Source of the DNA: Trichosporon coremiiforme
Taxonomy: Eukaryota > Basidiomycota > Tremellomycetes > Trichosporonales > Trichosporonaceae
NCBI GenBank assembly: GCA_039545355.1
Contig: BCJJ01000029.1
Coordinates: 1 to 64,000 of the forward strand
Direction: 5' to 3'
DNA: 64,000 nucleotides
Of the stretch, positions 40,528-51,116 are shown one piece after another; position 1 is the first letter of the stretch; each line of letters opens with the position of its first letter. Both the position numbers and the translations under genes were made by a program. Below the pieces are notes generated by a model. The model worked only from the letters and a program-made list of their open reading frames with translations. It was not told where the DNA came from and ran no database searches.

Positions 40528-40597
40528 ACATCCAGGGGGAATCGAACCCCCACCGCATCCATGGCAAGGATGCATGATACCATTTCACCATAGATGT
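40528..40597 (-). tRNA. tRNA-Gly(GCC)
   Basis: Minus strand, 70 nt, no intron. Acceptor ACATCTA/TGGATGT, anticodon arm CATCC-TTGCCAT-GGATG with anticodon GCC, and T arm GGGGG TTCGATT CCCCC. The 3' CCA is not encoded, as expected for a nuclear gene. Confidence 0.95.
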
Positions 40598-40962
40598 GAA
40601 GCACTTTTTGATGTTTGAGGACGCTTCGGCTCTCAGAGGAGCTACGGATGCTCCAGAACCCTCTCTGATGCAGCCAGCTCCTGTGAACAATGCATAGTCC
40701 CTGGCGAAGCGTCGTCTCATCTTGCTACTGTGAAAATGCTTTGTCAACCCGTGCCACCCCTGCTGGATGACCACACTCAGCTTTCAGGCGAAACGCCACA
40801 GATGTGTGCGTGTCTCGTGGACGTACTCTCACACGCAACACGTCTGTGTTTCACGCACTGCACAACCACTTTGCGTCTCGTTTGATATAACTTCGATACA
40901 TGGAGTGACAATCCCAGTTGATCCCATGCCATCAGTCCATCCGACTTGACTGTCCAGCAGCC
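40598..40962. other. Intergenic before the SET-domain pseudogene
   Basis: 365 bp; no gene or RNA recognised. Confidence 0.45.
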
Positions 40963-42471
40963 ATGTTCATAAAGTCAGCGAAGCGCAACAAGGCGCGCCG
41001 CAACAAGGCGAAGCGCGACAGAATGGAACTCCAGACTGTGGATGAGGCGGAAGAGCTGGCAGACACCTTTAGCTCTCCTGCGGCCGGACCCAGTTCCGCG
41101 CCCTACACCCCATGTCCTATGGAGAAGCCCCGTTGCTTCGATATCCGTAATATTCCAGGCAAAGGCCTCGGCCTGGTCGCCACCGTCGACACTCTCAAGG
41201 CCATCGCATCATCAAGGAGGCACTGCTGATCGTCGTCAGGCTTGGGATCGCTGTCCAGGTTGAAGCGGCCATTTCCGAGAAACTGAAGACTCTTGAGCCA
41301 GCAAGAGAGAGGGTTACTTGACCTTTACAACTGCAATCCCCAGGACAAGTACAAGTTGCGCGGCCTATTCGTCACGAACGCTCTTCCGCGGGGGGAGAAG
41401 CACGGCACCGTCTTCGAAACCATCAGCCGGCTCAACCACCGAACGCCCACGTCTGTTGGAACGGCAACCTGAAGATGGAGACGGTCATGCCATCCGCGCC
41501 ATTCAAAAAGGCGAGGAGATCATGATCAACTACGGCCACACGGGCGAGCGCGAACACCGCCGCGCATGGCTGAAGGAGAGGTTCAAGTTTGACTGCGCCT
41601 GCAAAGTCTGCAGTCTTCGACACGGAGAGCTCCGCGGCAGTGTCGCCTGTCGGCGCAAGATTCGAGACCTTACCGATTCGAACTACCGCACGCTGAGTCT
41701 CACCGACCGTGCTGCCATCGACATCCCCACCGTCCGCCAGGAGTGCATCGATTTTCTTGACCTCATTGAGTGGGGGTTTGCGCCCGATTGTGTCATGCGT
41801 TCCGAGGATTTCGAGCTCGCCTACAACGTCGCGGTTCTTGAGGGGTGGCAGTTCTATGCCGAAAAGCAGGCACAGGCGGCGTACGATGTTCTCGTTGTCG
41901 CCCAGGGCGCTGACCACCCCGAGGCGGGGGAGATCTTGGACACCATGAGTGATCCAGTCAGTGACCCCTTGTTCAGCACATGCACCATTATTCTCAATGG
42001 TCCCAGAAACGTGTAATCGGCATACGTTATGGGCTCTGCAGCCGTTGTAGCTTGTACTCTATGTAGTTTTATTGTCGTGTTGACGATCGATGCCATAGAT
42101 GCAGTTTTTTTTCAGCTGACTATGTACCGCGTTCGTGGCAAAAGCTCGCTGCAATCGGAGTTCCTTTGAGCTAAACGTTGGTAACCCTCTGCGGGCGGCT
42201 CTGATGGCATCCGATGTTGTCGATGAGTGCATGCTTATTCTCTGCCTCCTGGAGGAGGAGTACGGGAAGGACGTTGCACTGGCTGCTCGCACGTACTATG
42301 TCTGTCTTCCAGATCATGGCCTCCCACGGCTACGCCCGAGGCGCCAGGACGTTTGCCAACGGAGCTTACAAGTGCCGCGTCAAGGTCCAAGGCGAAGACA
42401 GTCCCGAGACCCGACACATGAAGAAGTTCGCAGAGGACCTTGGCTCTCATCCGGCTTGGAACATGTTCTGA
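40963..42471 (+). pseudogene. SET-domain methyltransferase pseudogene
   Basis: A SET protein can be followed in order but in shifting frames: Lys/Arg-rich start MFIKSAKRNKARRNKAK, then IPGKGLGLVATVD; after a 1-nt loss GHRIIKEALLIVV; then LYNCNPQDKYKLRGLFVTNA with SRLNH; then NAHVCWNGNLKMETV; then HAIRAIQKGEEIMINYG and FDCACKVCS with post-SET-type cysteines. The SCxPN part after NH is lost. A TPR-like tail continues to 42016, and after a gap pieces up to SPETRHMKKFAEDLGSHPAW end at 42471. At least four frameshifts make a working product unlikely. In life such SMYD/SET5-like proteins methylate lysines. Confidence 0.72.
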
Positions 42472-42755
42472 AGACGAGCTCTGCGCAGGCCGTCTTGCAG
42501 TGAGCTATCGGGTACGTAGTAGCCCCGACCGACTATGCATGTGCCCCACTGTAGCGAGCAGCATCACAGTATGTTGAATGAATGGTGGGAGAAAAGGGAA
42601 GAACAATGGAAAATAAACAACCACGTGGCCTCTGCTTTCATGGCGCGTTTGTTGCCATCATGACCTTGCCTGCTCATGATCGAGAGGCTGATTTCAAGCT
42701 CGAACACACTCACCTCCACCAAAACCCGTCGACGGCACCTCAGCATCTACCGACG

Positions 42756-45700
42756 ATGCATCTCCTCAACCTGACGTTGCAGCCCGCAACGTCTGTCTCG
42801 GCCGCCGCCGTCGGTTCCTTCTCCGGCAAAGGCCAGGAGATCCTCGTCGTCAGGGGAAGCACAAGACTCGAGATCTTGAAGCTCAACCCGTCCACCGGTC
42901 AACGTGAGTAGAGCTTATCTCCCTCGAGGACCAAGCTGACATGCAGTGGATTCGATCTGTAGTTCAGAGGTACGTTTGCATGTTGGATCAGCTTCCAGGA
43001 GGTTCCGGACTAGCTAACCTACAGGCGTTTGGCACCGTTCGTAATGTTGCCGCCTTCCGACTCGCCGGCATGGGCAAGGACTACATTGTCCTGTCCTCGG
43101 ACTCGGGACGACTGTCGATCATCGAGCTCGTGATCTCGCCGACACCGCACTTCGAGTCGCTGTACCAGGAGGTCTACGGCAAGTCGGGCTCTCGACGAAC
43201 GATTCCCGGCCAGTTCCTCGCCGTCGACCCCAAGGGCCGAAGTGCGATGTTCGGTGCCGTTGAGAAGCAGAAGCTCTGCTACATTCTGAACCGCAACACG
43301 GAGGGCAAGGTGTACCCGTCGTCTCCGCTCGAGGCGCACAAGAACCACACGATTGTGGTGAACATGATCGCCTGCGACACTGGCTACGACAACCCGATGT
43401 TTGCTGCCCTCGAGCTTGACTATGGCGAGTCGGACCACGATGCGACCGGCGAGGCGTACCGCGCTGCGGAGAAGCACCTGACGTTCTACGAGCTCGACCT
43501 CGGCCTGAACCACGTCGTGCGCAAGTGGAGCGAGCCGACGGACCGCCGCGCCAACCTCCTCGTCCAGGTTCCCGGAGGACAGAATGCGAACACGGACCGG
43601 TTCGACGGACCTGGAGGAGTACTGGTGTGCACGGAAGACTACGTGATCTGGAAGCACATGGATGCCGAGGCGCACCGCGTCCCGATCCCGCGGAGACGGA
43701 ATCCGATGGCGAAGCCCGGCCAGTCGTCGCGCGGTATCATTATCGTCGCCGCAGTCACGCACAAGATCAAGGGCTCATTCTTCTTCCTCCTGCAATCGGA
43801 GGACGGCGACCTGTTCAAGGCCACGATCGAGCATGAGGGAGAGGACGTCCGCGCCCTCCGCATCAAGTACTTTGACACGGTCCCCGTTGCCACCTCGCTC
43901 TGCATCCTGAAGAGCGGATACCTGTTTGTTGCGAGCGAGTTCGGTGACCAGGGACTGTACCAATTCCAGAGTCTAGCGGACGACGATGGAGAGCGCGAGT
44001 GGTCCTCGACCGACTACCCCGGTTTCGGTCTCGGTGAGGAGCACCTCCCGTACGCCTTCTTCCAGCCGCGGCCACTGCAGAACCTCCTGCTCGCGGACTC
44101 GCTCTCATCGCTCGACCCGATCCTCGACGCCCAGGTTGTCAATCTGCTCGGCAACGCCTCGGACACGCCGCAGATCTACGCCGCGTGCGGTCGCGGAGCG
44201 CGGTCCACGTTCCGCTCGCTGAAGCATGGTCTTGACGTCAATGTGCTTGTCGAGTCGCCGCTGCCGGGTGTGCCGAACGCGGTCTGGACACTGAAGCTCA
44301 GCGAAGACGACGAGTACGACTCGTACATCGTGCTCTCGTTCCCGAATGGAACACTCGTGCTTTCTATTGGAGAGACGATCGAGGAGGTCAACGACACTGG
44401 GTTCCTCTCTTCCGGCCCCACACTTGCTGTCCAGCAGCTCGGCAGCGCTGGTCTTCTGCAGGTCCACCCCGCCGGTCTCCGGCATATCCGCGCCGCTGAC
44501 CGCGTCGACGAGTGGAACGCACCCCCGGGCACGACGATCGTCTCGGCGACCACGAATAAGAATCAGGTCGTCATTGCGCTCAGCACGCAGGAGCTCGTCT
44601 ACTTTGAGCTGGATGAGGAGGGATCGCTGAACGAGTACCAGGAGCGCAAGTCTCTCCCCGGCAACGCCACCTGTGTCTCGATTGCCGACGTGCCGGAAGG
44701 AAGGAGGCGGACGCCGTACCTCGCGGTCGGATGTGACAACCAGACGGTGCACATCATCTCTCTTGAGCCGGATAACACGCTGGAGACGCTGTCTCTGCAG
44801 GCGCTGACTGCGCCGCCGTCGGACATCTGCCTCGCGGAGATCTTCGACACGTCGATCGACAAGAACCGTGCGACCATGTTCCTGACGATCGGTCTCCTGA
44901 ACGGTGTGCTTCTGCGAACAGTCGTGGACCCGGTCGACGGCTCGCTGTCGGACACGCGTCTGCGATTCCTCGGCAGCAAGCCGCCGCGCATTGTCCGCAG
45001 TGCTGTTCACGGCTCCCCGGCCGTCATGGCCTTCTCGTCCCGCACTTGGCTCCTGTACACATACCAGGACCTGCTGCAGACGCAGCCGCTCATCTACGAC
45101 ATGCTCGAGTACGCGTGCAACCTGTCTGCTGCCATGTGTCCCGACGGCCTCATCGGTATCGCCGGCAACACGCTGCGCATCTTCACAATTCCCCGTCTCG
45201 GCACCAAGCTGAAGCAGGACAGCATGCCGCTGTCGTACACGCCGCGCAAGTTTGTGTCGTACCCTTATAACACGGTCTTTTACGGTATCGAGGCTGACCA
45301 CCGTGTGTGGTCGGCGCAGGCGCTGGAGAGGGCGACCGAGGAGAAGAAGCGTGAAGGCGATGAGAAGGCGCTTGCCGTGCTCGAGCTGCCGCCGGCAGAG
45401 TTTGGTCGCGTCCGTGCCCCGGCAGGACACTGGGGCAGTCTCATCCGTGTCATCGACCCGCTGCAGAACACGACGCTGCAAACGCTCGAGCTGGACGAGG
45501 ATGAGGCAGCCTTCTCGCTCGCCGTGTGCTACTTTGAGCGCATGGGTGGCGAGCCGTCGCTCGTCGTCGGCACTGGTGTCAAGACGACGCTCATGCCGAA
45601 GGGATGCAAGGAGGGCTGGTTGCGTGTTTACGCGATCCGTGACGAGGGCAAGCGGCTCGAGTTCATGCACAAGACCAAGACGGACGATGTACCGCTTGCC

Positions 45701-46504
45701 GTGGCGGCGTTCCAGGGCTACCTCCTCGCTGGAGTCGGCAAGTCGCTCCGCCTGTACGAGATGGGCAAGAAGGCGCTGCTGCGCAAGTGCGAGAACAACG
45801 GTTTCCCGACAGGCGTGTCGACGATCAACGTCGTCGGTGCGCGCATCATCGTCGGCGACCTGCAGGAGTCGACCTTCTACTGCGTGTACCGCTCAATCCC
45901 ATCCCGACAGCTCCTCATCTTTGCCGACGACAGCCAGCCGCGCTTCCTGACCGCGGTCTGCAACGTGGACTACGACACGGTGTGCTGCGCGGACAAGTTT
46001 GGCAACGTCTTTGTTAACCGGCTCGAGGCGCGAGTGTCGGAGAAGGTCGACGACGACCCGACGGGCGCGGTCATCCTGCACGAGAAGGGTTTCCTCATGG
46101 GCAGTGCGAACAAGACGGACCTGATTGCACACTACAACGTCGGCTCGGTCGTCACCTCGCTGACGAAGGTCAGTGTCGCGCCTGGAGGCCGCGACGTGGT
46201 TGTGTACACGACCATTAGCGGTGCGGTCGGCGCTCTCGTGCCGTTCATCAGCAACGACGACGTCGAGTTCATGACCACGCTTGAAATGCACATTCGCTCC
46301 CTCAACACCTCGCTCGTTGGGCGCGACCACCTCGCGTACCGCGGGTACTATGCGCCCGTCAAGGGTGTCGTCGACGGCGACCTCTGCGAGTCCTTCAACA
46401 TGCTGCCTTACCCGCAGCAGCAGGCCATTGCGGCCGATCTGGACCGCAACGTCGGCGAGGTGCTGAAGAAGCTGGAGCAGCTGCGTACGGGAAGTGTGTT
46501 CTAA
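42756..46504 (+). CDS. RSE1: U2 snRNP subunit Rse1 / SF3B3 (SAP130)
   Basis: Exons are 42756-42903, 42947-42969 and 43025-46504, giving 1216 aa, the usual length. The middle exon is only 23 nt (LDSICSSE). The protein matches SF3B3 throughout: MHLLNLTLQPAT at the start, GKDYIVLSSDSGRLSIIEL, RRTIPGQFLAVDPKGR, EKQKLCYILNRNTEGK, LTFYELDLGLNHVVRKWSEP, VPIPRRRNP, FFQPRPLQNLLL, CGRGARSTFRSLKHGL, QYTPRKF-like YTPRKFVSYP, KALLRKCENNGFP and DGDLCESFN. It forms the beta-propeller scaffold (related to DDB1) of the SF3b complex that recognises the branch site in the nucleus. The very short introns of this genome make branch-site recognition of special interest. Confidence 0.97.
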
Positions 46505-47794
46505 GCGCAGGAGCGAACAGGAGCAGCGCGTGTGCGAGTTCGCTGCGTGCGGTCGAGCGGAAGAAGGGATAACACGGTGTATCAGTGGCGAGAGGGGAGA
46601 GGCGTATCAGTGGCAAGTTGATCTCAGTAGACAGCGTAGACCAAATGTAAACGTATCCTTCGATCCGTCAGTTGCCGTCGGCCCGGGCTCGAGTCGAGAA
46701 TGATCTGCACTGATCTGCGTGGAATGTGCGGAGCCACACCCGCATACCCGGAAGGGCGACAAGGGGATCGTCGCTCAGAATTAGGATGATCCGGGGATTG
46801 AATGCGGGCGCCTTCGCTGTGTACGGGGAGGAAGGTGCCCGTAAGCGCTGGATACGACTTTGTTCTACTGGGTAGTACTGAGGTACGCGGGGCCGCGGTG
46901 CTCGGGCGAAGCGAAAGATACTCAGCCCCGAAAAGGTGGCGTGCAATGGCTTTTGGCTTTGGCTTTGGCTTTGGTCCGGTGTCTGCTCGAGACGGCGTAG
47001 ACGGCGCAAGCGTCGAGTGCCCACTGTGCCTTCCTTCGCGTCGCGTCGAGCATCGTCTCGCCTTCGCGTACGTTACGGATCTACAGAAGCGCGTGGGTTA
47101 TGCGGGCCTCAGCACGCCAGCGTGCACCGACTCGAAGCAATACCGCCGCGATAACAGATTCGTCTTGCGATATTCACGCTCTGTTCGGAATCTGCCCCGC
47201 AGGCGGGGGTAATGTTTAGTAATCAGCCAGCGTTGATTTACTGATAGTCGGATGATTGCGGGTTGGGTCGGAAGGACGGGCGGGGACAGACGGGGGATGT
47301 CGGACTGGGCTATGGTGAGAACTTTGGGTGAGTGCGTCACTCCACGTGGCTCCGCCTTTGGGTACACGACCCGACTTCGGAATTCCATCACTGGAGATGT
47401 CGACGTGCTCCGAGCTTTCAAAGCCAGAGCAAAGCCAAAGCAATGCAGAGTAGTCAAAGGATCTTGGGTGGCTTGGTGACAAAGCCAGGGACGAGCGGAG
47501 GCTGCGTTTGCCAGACGCGCAGACGCGCTGAGCTGGTGCCAGCCGGCGGCGGAGCAAAGGTGGACCCAACAACCAAGCCTAGTCAGCACATAACAGAGGC
47601 ATCCGGCCGACCGGCCGGTGGAGGGGAAAAGTTGCCGAGGTGCGGCCGACTATATTATCAGACTTGTGTCGTGCACGCACCACCGCACTCATCACCATCA
47701 CCACAACTCAATCCTCTGAGAACCGCATTCGTTCTCACACTTTCCTCCTACGACTACCACTGCAGACTAGACTAGTCTACTACACTCACTCAAC
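46505..47794. other. Intergenic region with GGCTTT repeats
   Basis: 1.29 kb between same-strand genes. GGCTTT is repeated at about 46949-46975, and the inverted form (AAAGCC) recurs near 47419-47443 and 47481. No coding gene is supported. The last 200 bp hold the promoter of the Rcf2-like gene; TATATTA near 47650 is a weak TATA candidate. Confidence 0.5.
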
Positions 47795-48660
47795 ATGCCC
47801 GCCCCCGTCGCCAACCCCGACTCCGAGACGCGTTACCTCGATGTGAGCTCCACCCCTCCTCACTGTCTCCCCCTCCACCCATGGCTCCGAGCTGTCCCAG
47901 CCCAGCCAAGAACAGGGGACCAGTGGCGAACTCTTCTTCTCTGGACTAAAGCTAACATTCCCAGGCTGGTCGCCAGCAGGACGCCTACATGAAGTCGGTT
48001 GTGACCGAGGCCGTGAAGGGTGCGCTCGTCGGTGCCGCCGCCTTCGTCCCCGCCAACTGGGCCCTCAAGCGTCGCTTCCCGTACTACCGCAACCTGCCTC
48101 CGCAGGGCAAGGCCTTCCTCGGCCTCCTGTTCGTCGTCCCCTGTGGAACCGTCTTCGCCGAGAAGGCCGGCGAGCACTTCATCGCGCAGAACCAGTGGAA
48201 GGGCGCCGGCAAGGACGAGCTAGACAGGGAAGCCCGTCTCGCCGAGGAGCGCTGGCAGGGCCTCACGACGACGGACAAGCTGAAGGACTGGTCGGCGCGC
48301 CACCAGTACTCGATCATTGGCGGGTCTTGGGTCGCCTCGCTCGCGATTGCATTTGGTATCGTCGCTAGGGACAAGTACCAGACCTTCCCGCAGAAGATCG
48401 TCCAGGCGCGTATGTGGGCTCAGGGCCTCACTGTTGCCGTCCTCGTCGCTTCCGCCGTTGCCGCCGGCGTCAATGCCAAGGGAGAGAAGCCGAAGAAGCC
48501 TGTCGACCACTCCTGGCAGGACATGCTCGACATGAACGGATCCCTCACCAAGGCGGAGCGTATCCAGCTCCATGCCGCTAGGAAGGCGGGCGAGAAGCTG
48601 CACAAGGAGGAGGAGAAGGAGCAGCACGACTCGAGCTCGGACAAGGCCCACGCCGTCTAA
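47795..48660 (+). CDS. HIG1-domain respiratory supercomplex factor, Rcf2-like
   Basis: Exons are 47795-47842 and 47965-48660 with a 122-nt intron, giving 247 aa. The N-terminal half (VTEAVKGALVGAAAFVPANW, LPPQGKAFLGLLFVVPCGT) matches the fungal Rcf2 type. The HIG1 domain near residues 160-215 holds two helices: YSIIGGSWVASLAIAFGIV, then after KIVQARMWAQ the second helix LTVAVLVASAVAAGV. The tail is charged. Rcf2-type proteins sit in the inner mitochondrial membrane and bind cytochrome c oxidase and supercomplexes. The paralogue Rcf1 has a shorter form, so the Rcf2 assignment rests on the N-terminal half. Confidence 0.88.
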
Positions 48661-49561
48661 GCCGCAAGCGTGCCCGAATAGCGAGCTCTGCACGCTGCCG
48701 GCCAGCAAAACCAAACGACTCCCCGATCATCCAAAATCACGTATATCAGCATATAGTTCCTGTACGATTATGATAGCATTGTCCCATATTCCACCCTTGC
48801 ACCGACAACTAACCCTTGCCCACCGACTAACTGACCCCAAGCTGACGACGTCGGGATAGTCACTGGCGACCGACAGACTGACACGACATGGGAGTCTCGT
48901 TCTAGCTGACATGGTGTGGCTTGCTCTGACGTCTGCTCGCATGCTGACTGTGCATGCTGACTGTGGATTCTCAGACATTCTCTGCGCATGCGTTCATCTC
49001 GCAGCGATAGCAAGAGAGGAGGGGAAAACATCTGAATTCTCCACGTTACGTCACTGGAGCCAGCCGGTCTGGCCGGCCATGTTCCAGTTGCTCCAAGCTC
49101 CAGGGCTCAATTTGAGACACAAAGGGCCGGATTTGAGAGACCCCGGGTTCTTATTTGAGAGATCCGTGCCTCTATTTGAGAGCACTGCCAGACTCGTTTG
49201 AGAGAAAGCACCTCGTGAGCACGGCATGAAGGAACAAGCAAGATTGATGCATTTGAGATCATACATGACTCTCCGACCAACACTCCGACATCGCGGGGCT
49301 CGTCGCCGGTTCCGACGCCGGATGCGTGGTCGCTGGGACCGGTGCCGGCGCCGGGTCTCCCGCCAAGCGGGGGTGATACACGGCGATAAAGGCGGCGTTC
49401 AAGGTTGCGGCGTCCTGCGCGGTGCCGAACGCTTCGTCGCGCTTGCTTGGCATTGGGCTCGGTACATGACCGAGACTGTTGGACATGTCCTTCTTAATGT
49501 TTATCCATTGGTCGTGATGAGGTGTTATTGCGACTGGTCGGCGTGTCGCTACGCTCTCAGG
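48661..49561. other. Intergenic between convergent RCF2-like and SPC24 genes
   Basis: About 900 bp between two 3' ends. No gene is supported. It contains a phased array of TTTGAGA(G) motifs, listed separately. Confidence 0.5.
49111..49217. repeat. Phased TTTGAGA(G) array, 21-22 bp spacing
   Basis: TTTGAGA starts at 49111, 49132, 49154, 49175 and 49197, intervals 21, 22, 21 and 22 bp, i.e. about two helical turns. A sixth copy is at 49252. The sequence between motifs is not conserved. It lies in the shared 3' region of two convergent genes. Confidence 0.85.
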
Positions 49562-50365
49562 CTAGCTTGCGAGGTCCCACAGGAGGTTCGCGTAGTGCAC
49601 CCTCTTCGAGGCGTCGAGTACAGTGACCGTGTGCACGTCGTTGCTCCCATCGTTGCCTGACGTCAGCTACCGCAGTGCTCGCGTAGCGTCCACTCACGAA
49701 CAAGGATCTTCGGCGGCTTCTCGTCAAGCACACTGAAGCCCATTCCCGCAAACAAGCCGAGACGGAGCACCTGCGCGTGGTTCTCGCCCTTGTCCTCTAC
49801 ACGCAGCTGCTTCACGTCCTCACGCTCTGAGCGGAGACGCGCCAGCTCCCCATCACAGCGGGAGGTCTGCGCCTCCTCCTCGTTCAAGTTCTTGTGCGCC
49901 GCGTACTGCTCCTCTGTCAGGCGGCGAACGGAGGCCTCATGTTCCTCAGCGGAGGGCGTGCCGGCTGGTCGCTGGGCGGCATCGCGTGCTCGCTGAAGGG
50001 CAGCTTGCAAGTTGTCAAGCTCGGCGCTCTTCGCGGCCACATCTGCATCCCATGCTTCCATCCTGTCGTTAACGAGCTGGGAGATTTCGTGCAGCTCTTG
50101 GATGTCGGCCGGCGCGTCGAGCCTCGGACATAAATCGCCCATAACCTCACTGCTGTTAGCTATGACCAACGACAAGTTAGCTGTGGACGTGGGTTGCAGT
50201 CGCGTCGAGTGTTCTACAAGCTCGCGAGGAAGGTCCAGTGCTTGCCCATAGCAACTGCGAGAAAGTTGCGGAAAGGGTTCCCTGCGATAATTGCACTCAC
50301 TTTAACACCCCTAACTGGGTTGCTAACTCCATCGAGTCGTTACCTTCGCACTCTTCGAACGTCAT
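49562..50365 (-). CDS. SPC24: Kinetochore Ndc80-complex subunit Spc24
   Basis: Exons are 50365-50301, 50254-49698 and 49656-49562, giving 238 aa. The N-terminal part (DLPRELVEHSTRLQP) leads into a coiled coil of about residues 70-165 (heptads in VNDRMEAWDADVAAKSAELD and RRLTEEQYAAHKNLNEEEA). The C-terminal globular domain has LRLGLFAGMGFSV, PKILVRNDGSNDVHTVTV and the end HYANLLWDLAS, which is the Spc24 signature. It pairs with Spc25 and joins the Ndc80 complex to the inner kinetochore. The last intron is supported because splicing restores the conserved NDVHTVT block. Confidence 0.88.
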
Positions 50366-51116
50366 GGCAGGTGGGGTGTGTGCAGTTTACAGTGCTGGAG
50401 CAACTGTTGTTGTTGTTGTTGACATCTCGTGGCGAGGGTCACGTGACACAGTGGCCAGGCTCAAGCCTATCGTTCGACGTCATAGGCCCGCTGTAGGCAA
50501 GGCCTGCTTGTGAAACGAGGTAGACCTGGATCTGGTTCCGCGTTGTGAGGGGGTAGGGGTGGAGGGCTGGGGGTTGCATTGCGTAGTGGCCACGAGCCTA
50601 CCAGCGACGAGCGTCATTCCCCTGCATCCCCACGCACGCTGCGCGCCGAACGACCCACAGCCCACAGCGAACTCAGGTAGCACAGCAGGATCCACGAGCC
50701 ACCGAGCCACCGAGCCACCGAGCGAACAGACAGACTGGCAGACAGCGACGCCTCTCATCGACACGACACGACAGGACACGGCAGGAATCGCACTCTCGCC
50801 GCTCACCACCCACCCGTCGACGACAAGCTCGCCTCCACCCGTCTTCATCTTTCCCCCGACTTCCCAACCTTCCCTCTCACCTTCTCCAACCCGACATCGA
50901 CCCATTTCACGCAGGCCCTTGCTAAAACGACGCCAGCCTGTGTAAAAGTTCGACCGCTCTACTTGCTTCACGTCACGCACCGAAACGACCATTCCACAAG
51001 CAAGCCCCAGTCTTTGCCGCACGCACAACCCCGAACACTCCAACCGGCCAATTGCAGCCGATCATCGTCCCCTTCACGTCGACGTTTCCCGACACCACCT
51101 AGCGTATCGACAAACC
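50366..51116. other. Divergent promoter region, SPC24 / cytidylyltransferase
   Basis: 751 bp. The right 500 bp are C/A- and pyrimidine-rich and contain a short AGCCACCG repeat near 50697-50720, as in long 5' leaders. No gene is seen. Confidence 0.5.

Noticed and set aside
44105..45670. A 521-codon antisense frame inside RSE1
   Set aside because: Shadow of a conserved 1216-aa protein; no own motif.
46930..47450. GGCTTT inverted tracts considered as a MITE
   Set aside because: No clear terminal repeats, no target-site duplication and no related copy in the window.
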